IMG/VR virus record: IMGVR_UViG_3300027985_000286
Coordinates: 62,001 to 126,000 of that record
Direction: 5' to 3' (one strand)
DNA length: 64,000 bases
From: a virus
Made by a program: the position numbers and the translations under genes. Position 1 is the stretch's first letter. Each line of letters starts with the position of its first letter. Shown one piece after another: positions 59,440 to 64,000 of this stretch. The notes under the pieces are model-generated. The model did no database searches. It saw only the letters and a list, made by a program, of their open reading frames with translations, and was not told where the DNA came from.

Positions 59440-62373
59440 ATGAAGGTTGCTTTTGACGACTCAGAAGTGCTGATTAGTGGAGAGAGAGAAACGCAGGATT
59501 TTCGGTTCAAGGCCTCTGGCCATGCGTTTAAGATTATGTCAGACACGCTGTACTCTGACAAAGTCAGGGCAATCATTCGTGAGTTGAGTACCAATGCTTG
59601 GGACTCGCACAAGGACGCAGGGAAGGAGGACGTCAAGTTTGACGTCCACTTCCCTACGATCTTTGATCCCTACTTCTACGTGAGAGACTACGGCACCGGG
59701 TTGTCACATAGTGATGTGATGAACCTCTACACCACATTCTTTGAGTCTACCAAGACAAACAGCAACGACTTTGTGGGCGCGTTGGGGCTGGGCTCTAAGA
59801 GTCCTTTTGGGTACACTGACCAGATTGTGGTGGATAGCTGGTTTGATGGGAATCACCGTAGTTACTCTACGTTCATAGGAGACGCCGGTATTCCGAAGTG
59901 TGTTCTTCTATCCACCAAGAAGTGTGATCCTGATGAGACGGGTATCAAGGTAACTATTCCTGTGGAAGAGAAGGACTGCCATTCTGGTGGCGTTTTCTTC
60001 CAGAAGGCTCTTTTGGTATTCCCTGTGTTTGAGGTTTTGCCTAATCTACTAAACCTCGAGAAGAACTACTTAGAGCAGATCGAAGAGGATCATCGGTTGT
60101 TCTGGGAAGAGTGTCCAAAGCTAGGAGAATCAGAGTACACCAAGAACACCTTGAACTTCCATAAGATTAGCGCGTTTCCTTGGTACGTAAGACAGGGTAA
60201 CGTCATTTACCCTGTCAGCGTTAACGACATCAAGATTAACGATGATAACGCCGAAAAAGAGAAAGACACCAAGCAGTTGGTTGAATGGTTTAGCAAGTAT
60301 CTTTTTTCCGTTCTAGGTACCAACAGGTACTCGAGCAGTCATGCTTGCTTGATATCAAACGTCGAAATCGGACAGGTATCTGTCGCCCCTTCTAGAGAGG
60401 CTTTGAGTTACGACGACGTTACGTCAAGTTTCATTATGAGTCAAATCAGTAAAGTTACTCAAGCCATGGTTGATTCTTATACAGAATCGTATCGTGCGTA
60501 CGAGAACCCAGATGATTTGTTTGCTGCAGTAAGCGAGCTGAAAAGAAAGGTTGTTGTTGTTCCGGAATGGCTTGAGACTAGAGTAGCTGAGTCACCTTAC
60601 AAAGCCGACGGCCTTGATAAATGGCTGATGCTCAGCCTTACTAACAAGTTCCCTCAGTTTTCCAAAAATTATCAAGGAACTATCGTCGAGACTGTCTCTG
60701 AGGTTTTGTGTAACACTATCCCTGACAGTCTAAGGCAAGATGTTTTGATCAAGCCTAAGGATCATGTTATTGAGGCCATGGTCTCCGGAGGAGTCGAACC
60801 CAGAGTCATAGAAAAGACATCAAAGGGCACATCTACTCCTATACTCTTCAATCTTCACGAAGTGAGCTCTAAGGAATCGTACAACTCGAAAGATTCATAC
60901 CCTACCTACAACGGTTACGGTAGTAGTGTTAGCTCTATTATGAGCCTTAGGACTCGACTCAGTAACGAAAAGAAAAACTACCCTAGCAACAAGAAAGAGA
61001 TAGTTACAGTAATTCTTGTTGATGACTTCAAGACCATCAGCGCTGGTAATAAGATCGCAAAGCTCATTAGAGACTACTCAGACGATCTTATTCTGTGCGG
61101 AGAGATTTTTGTTTATCGACCTGCAAACTCGTCGATTAGAGGTTACAAAGATAATCTGAAGATGGTAGGTACTACCGGGTCATCGTATATAGAGCAGGAT
61201 ATTGACGCTGACAAGGTGTACCAGTACTTCAAGGACACTGTTGTTCCTGTGATGGAATGGATCACTGGTGGAAAGGCAGTTATTTACTCTGATATCATCG
61301 AAGGCCTTGAGAAGAAACGCCGCGATGAGATGAAGAAGGCTAAAGCTGCGTCCAACCAGAATACTTTCCCTGTGAAGTGTCTGGGTGTTGGTAAGAGTGC
61401 GTGGTCGACTGGAGTAGAGGATATTCTGGAGTACGCGCGTAAGCACCAAAATATCTTTGTGGTGTACACAAAAGGTTCAATGTACCATTTCATCGACGGC
61501 GTAAAGGAATCTATTGCTTATAGCTCAGGTACCGAGATCATTGAACGGTTCCGAAGAGCGTTCAATTTCAAGGATAAGGTATTCTTCCTTAACCAAGTAG
61601 ATACTAAGTCTGTCAAAAAGGCGGGGCTGGCTGACAGGTTGATTAATTTCTACGATTGGATGTCTGTAACGTTTAGCACGTTCTCCGAACGGCACCCGTT
61701 GGCGTATGCCATGGCAAGGATTGGTCCGTCCAAACAGCCAGTGTCTCATAGAATCGTTCAAAGGGCTGCATCTCTTATTAGCGATGACTTCTTCGTTAAG
61801 AACTTCGAAGAACTTTTCGGTCATAGCGGTTTAAGACTTAAGAACTCTTCTGTGATCGATACGTTTATCAAAAAGGCTTCAGTCTTCAGGCTAGTACCTG
61901 AAGAAATGAGTCCTCTAGGTAAACCAAGTGCAACGTCGGTAAGAAACGCATCTTCATTGATTACAAAGGATACTCTTGCTGATGAGGTCGGAGAGGCTGC
62001 TGCCAACCTTGACATGCTGAAGAAGGTGAAGGACAAGATTAGGTTCTTCGTTAATCATCGGTACGAGTTGCTAAGCTTGAATAGTGTAACCAAGTCCAAC
62101 AGGTTTATGCCAAGGAGCAAGATCGCGTCTGATATCAAAGACTCTGCAAATAAGGTGATTCAGCTAGTAAAAGGTGAGCCAAGCCAGATGGGTGGGTTCT
62201 TGCACAAGGTTTATGAAAGGTACCCTCTCTTGAACGGTGTTGTGGTGTCAGCCATACCAGAAGATTTAGTCTTAGACCACATGAAGTTTTACATTTCAGC
62301 GGTTGACAAGGCTGCAGAATGCGTGCAAAATACGCAGACCCTAAACAAAGGAGACGAGAATGTCACTCTATGA
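59440..62373 (+). CDS. rIIA: rIIA-like protein, GHKL ATPase
   Basis: A 977-residue protein; T4 rIIA has 725. The GHKL site is clear: IIRELSTNAWDSHKDAG (E48, N52), VRDYGTGLS (D83, G85, G87) and ALGLGSKSPFGYT. T4 rIIA is a membrane-associated early protein that counters exclusion by a lambda prophage and affects lysis timing. The C-terminal 250 residues have no match I can name and may explain the extra length. AGAGGAGGG lies before the ATG; the next gene overlaps by 14 bases. Confidence 0.9.
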   Translation: MKVAFDDSEVLISGERETQDFRFKASGHAFKIMSDTLYSDKVRAIIRELSTNAWDSHKDAGKEDVKFDVHFPTIFDPYFYVRDYGTGLSHSDVMNLYTTFFESTKTNSNDFVGALGLGSKSPFGYTDQIVVDSWFDGNHRSYSTFIGDAGIPKCVLLSTKKCDPDETGIKVTIPVEEKDCHSGGVFFQKALLVFPVFEVLPNLLNLEKNYLEQIEEDHRLFWEECPKLGESEYTKNTLNFHKISAFPWYVRQGNVIYPVSVNDIKINDDNAEKEKDTKQLVEWFSKYLFSVLGTNRYSSSHACLISNVEIGQVSVAPSREALSYDDVTSSFIMSQISKVTQAMVDSYTESYRAYENPDDLFAAVSELKRKVVVVPEWLETRVAESPYKADGLDKWLMLSLTNKFPQFSKNYQGTIVETVSEVLCNTIPDSLRQDVLIKPKDHVIEAMVSGGVEPRVIEKTSKGTSTPILFNLHEVSSKESYNSKDSYPTYNGYGSSVSSIMSLRTRLSNEKKNYPSNKKEIVTVILVDDFKTISAGNKIAKLIRDYSDDLILCGEIFVYRPANSSIRGYKDNLKMVGTTGSSYIEQDIDADKVYQYFKDTVVPVMEWITGGKAVIYSDIIEGLEKKRRDEMKKAKAASNQNTFPVKCLGVGKSAWSTGVEDILEYARKHQNIFVVYTKGSMYHFIDGVKESIAYSSGTEIIERFRRAFNFKDKVFFLNQVDTKSVKKAGLADRLINFYDWMSVTFSTFSERHPLAYAMARIGPSKQPVSHRIVQRAASLISDDFFVKNFEELFGHSGLRLKNSSVIDTFIKKASVFRLVPEEMSPLGKPSATSVRNASSLITKDTLADEVGEAAANLDMLKKVKDKIRFFVNHRYELLSLNSVTKSNRFMPRSKIASDIKDSANKVIQLVKGEPSQMGGFLHKVYERYPLLNGVVVSAIPEDLVLDHMKFYISAVDKAAECVQNTQTLNKGDENVTL

Positions 62374-63613
62374 CGAACATAAGTATTCTTTCGCTATCGC
62401 TTATGCTGTATACGCAGGCGCGCATGTAAGTCTGTCTGACCTAGAGCGGTTTGGCAGTGTTGATTGCAGTCGGAAGACCTACTCGAAGGTTTTTAACGAT
62501 GCTGACAAACGTAACGAGATGGTCGGAACCCTGCTTACTGAGGTTGAGGGATACGAAGACCAGCTTGAAGAATCGCAGGTGTTTGACGATATCACTGCTC
62601 TCCTTGATGACATTGGCGGTGACAGTGAAGGTAAGGATGTAAAGTCTATCCTTAACGCTATTGGTGTTAGCCTTCCTGGAGAAGACGACGATGTGGACGA
62701 CGTAGACGACGACCCCTCAGAGCACGTTGACGTCGCTTACGAGGAAGAGGATGAGCCCGCCCAGGAACAGGTTGAATACATCGTTACTCGTGAGACTATT
62801 ACCCTGACTCGTGGTAACGAGACTCGCACTATCAAGAAGAGCATGGGTGTATTCGATGACGTTCGTGATCTCATTCTGGAGGATGACCTCGAAGGTGCTT
62901 GGTCTTCGGCATCGCCCAAAGAGTCCCTGATGAAGGCTACTGCTGGCTTCATTACCATCGAGGGAAACCAGGTCTTGTTCCAGGGTGTTCCTCTGAAGAA
63001 CGAGATGGCGAATCGAGTCATCTCACTCGTCACGCGCCATGGATCGAAGTATGTCGGCCATCTTGCGAATTTTGCAAGTCGCTGCATGGAGAACACGTCT
63101 TTCCGGGCAATCAACGAGCTCCTGAGCTTCATGGAGAAGAACACTCTCCCTATCACCGCTGATGGGTGCTTCTTGACTTATAAGAAGGTGAATCCCAAGT
63201 ACATGGATATTCACTCAACGAGTGTCTGTAACATGCCTTGGGACGTTTATACCAAGTCCTTTAACGGTTCGAAGCTCGAATACCCTGTGCTCTTGAAGGG
63301 CGGCAAGAACGATGAGGTGACCACCATCTACACTGAAGACGGTTGTGCGATTGTTAGCACCGATCGTCGTAACGTGGACGATAACTACAATCAGACCTGC
63401 TCTAACGGTCTGCATGTTTGCGGGTATAGTTACCTTGGACACTTTGGTTCTCATGAGTCTGGCACAGACAAGATCTTGGTCTGCAAGGTAGACCCGAAGA
63501 ACGTGGTTTCTGTTCCTCGTGATTACAATGACCAGAAGATGCGAGTTTGTGAGTACGAGATTGTAGGTACGATCCTTCCGGGTAGTCAGGTCAAGGATAT
63601 GTTTGTGGATTGA
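62360..63613 (+). CDS. rIIB: rIIB-like protein
   Basis: A 417-residue protein (T4 rIIB has 312). The N-terminal 110 residues are helical; an acidic linker (EDDDVDDVDDDPSEHVDVAY) follows; the C-terminal domain contains GFITIEGNQVLFQGVPLKNE, LPITADGCFLTYKKVNPKYM and CSNGLHVCGYSYLGHFG, the core of rIIB. It overlaps rIIA and acts with it. AAAGGAGACG precedes the ATG. Confidence 0.92.
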   Translation: MSLYDEHKYSFAIAYAVYAGAHVSLSDLERFGSVDCSRKTYSKVFNDADKRNEMVGTLLTEVEGYEDQLEESQVFDDITALLDDIGGDSEGKDVKSILNAIGVSLPGEDDDVDDVDDDPSEHVDVAYEEEDEPAQEQVEYIVTRETITLTRGNETRTIKKSMGVFDDVRDLILEDDLEGAWSSASPKESLMKATAGFITIEGNQVLFQGVPLKNEMANRVISLVTRHGSKYVGHLANFASRCMENTSFRAINELLSFMEKNTLPITADGCFLTYKKVNPKYMDIHSTSVCNMPWDVYTKSFNGSKLEYPVLLKGGKNDEVTTIYTEDGCAIVSTDRRNVDDNYNQTCSNGLHVCGYSYLGHFGSHESGTDKILVCKVDPKNVVSVPRDYNDQKMRVCEYEIVGTILPGSQVKDMFVD

Positions 63614-63626
63614 TTTGACCGACAGC

Positions 63627-63651
63627 TTGGGGTGGGGATAACCCACCCCAA
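63627..63651 (+). terminator. 10-bp hairpin after rIIB
   Basis: TTGGGGTGGG (63627-63636) pairs with CCCACCCCAA (63642-63651) around GATAA. There is no T run, and the right arm runs directly into the ribosome site AAGGAGG (63650-63656) of the next gene, so it may attenuate transcription or modulate translation rather than end the transcript. Confidence 0.55.
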
Positions 63652-63660
63652 GGAGGGTAC

Positions 63661-64000
63661 GTGGAAAAAGAATATGAGAAACTAGCGTACTTTGCGCGTC
63701 CTGTTGTAAACTTTGGTACTGAACAGGATAAGAAAGACATTGAGATGATTGAGTCTTTGGGCTATACTGTGATTGACATCACAACCCCAGAGGTAAAATT
63801 GATGTATCAACTTCACGGAATGTCCGTATTCGAACCTCTGGTTAAGAAGTCAAGCGTAGTCTTTTTTAGAGCGTTTCTAAGCGGTTCTATAGGAGCAGGC
63901 GTATACAAGGAGGTATGTTGGGCTAGAGACGCTAGGAAGCCTGTCCTAGAGCTTCCTACAGGGGTTTCTGACAGAGCTTTAACAGTAGAACAAACCAGGT
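63661..64000 (+). CDS. Deoxyribosyltransferase-like protein, N-terminal part
   Basis: The frame is open from GTG 63661 to the window end, 113 residues. AAGGAGG lies four bases upstream. YFARPVVNFGTEQDKKDIEM, SSVVFFRAFLSGSIGAGVYK and KPVLELP have the Rossmann-like pattern of nucleoside 2-deoxyribosyltransferase-type proteins; S-G-S-I-G-A-G-V would form the nucleotide-binding loop. The end lies outside the window. Function is tentative. Confidence 0.5.
   Translation, partial: MEKEYEKLAYFARPVVNFGTEQDKKDIEMIESLGYTVIDITTPEVKLMYQLHGMSVFEPLVKKSSVVFFRAFLSGSIGAGVYKEVCWARDARKPVLELPTGVSDRALTVEQTR

Noticed and set aside
1-64000. CRISPR arrays, insertion sequences, integrase or attachment sites
   Set aside because: No regularly spaced direct repeats, transposase or recombinase frame was seen; the gene content is that of a lytic T4-type phage.

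Overview
The window is a contiguous piece of a tailed-phage genome, from a myovirus with a contractile tail. Nearly every virion gene matches the T4 superfamily: baseplate (gp48, gp53, gp27-like, gp5, gp25, gp6, gp8-like), neck and tail (gp13, gp14, gp15, gp18, gp19), packaging (gp16, gp17), portal and head (gp20, gp67, gp68, gp21, gp22, gp23). T4-type replication and recombination genes follow (UvsY, UvsW, RNase H, topoisomerase, primase gp61, ligase), then rIIA and rIIB. The gp27-like hub next to a gp5 that lacks lysozyme, the PAAR-tipped spike and the 1628-residue DUF4815-type protein look more like the distant T4 relatives (cyanophage and far-T4 groups) than like coliphage T4. The host cannot be read from the sequence; a proteobacterium is only a guess. 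I see no tRNA, CRISPR array, integrase or insertion sequence.

Layout. 1-30.8 kb is one long plus-strand late block: baseplate, two membrane/coiled-coil proteins, tail fibre and tailspike genes (with a GC-rich, foreign-looking insert at about 8.79-9.6 kb), wedge and DUF4815 proteins, neck, terminase, sheath, tube, portal, prohead core, protease, scaffold and capsid, closed by a terminator. 30.8-37.7 kb mixes small early genes, a tail-tube-like late gene under an unusual promoter hairpin, uvsY, an RNase H gene on the minus strand, uvsW, a 540-base structured non-coding stretch, and small genes with T4-type capsid-targeting N-termini. 37.7-46.7 kb holds a transglutaminase-like protein, a family of small cysteine-rich proteins, both type II topoisomerase subunits with an HNH gene between them, and primase. 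46.7-56.7 kb holds nucleotide and DNA metabolism genes (A1-like metallophosphoesterase, thymidylate synthase, RuvC-like nuclease, DNA ligase, SprT-like protease, nucleotidyltransferase) and many small unknowns. 56.8-63.6 kb holds a two-gene NAD salvage pathway and rIIA/rIIB. The window ends inside a further gene.

Regulation. Late genes are preceded by TTAAATA-type boxes, which I read as this phage's version of the T4 late promoter. Early-type genes have sigma70-like promoters, several with an extended -10 and a shared ACAACATAC start region. Intrinsic terminators with a CTTTCTTTT tail close several units. At least one late gene (32311) carries a 16-bp inverted repeat with the late promoter in its loop, which should keep read-through early mRNA untranslated, as known for T4 gene e.
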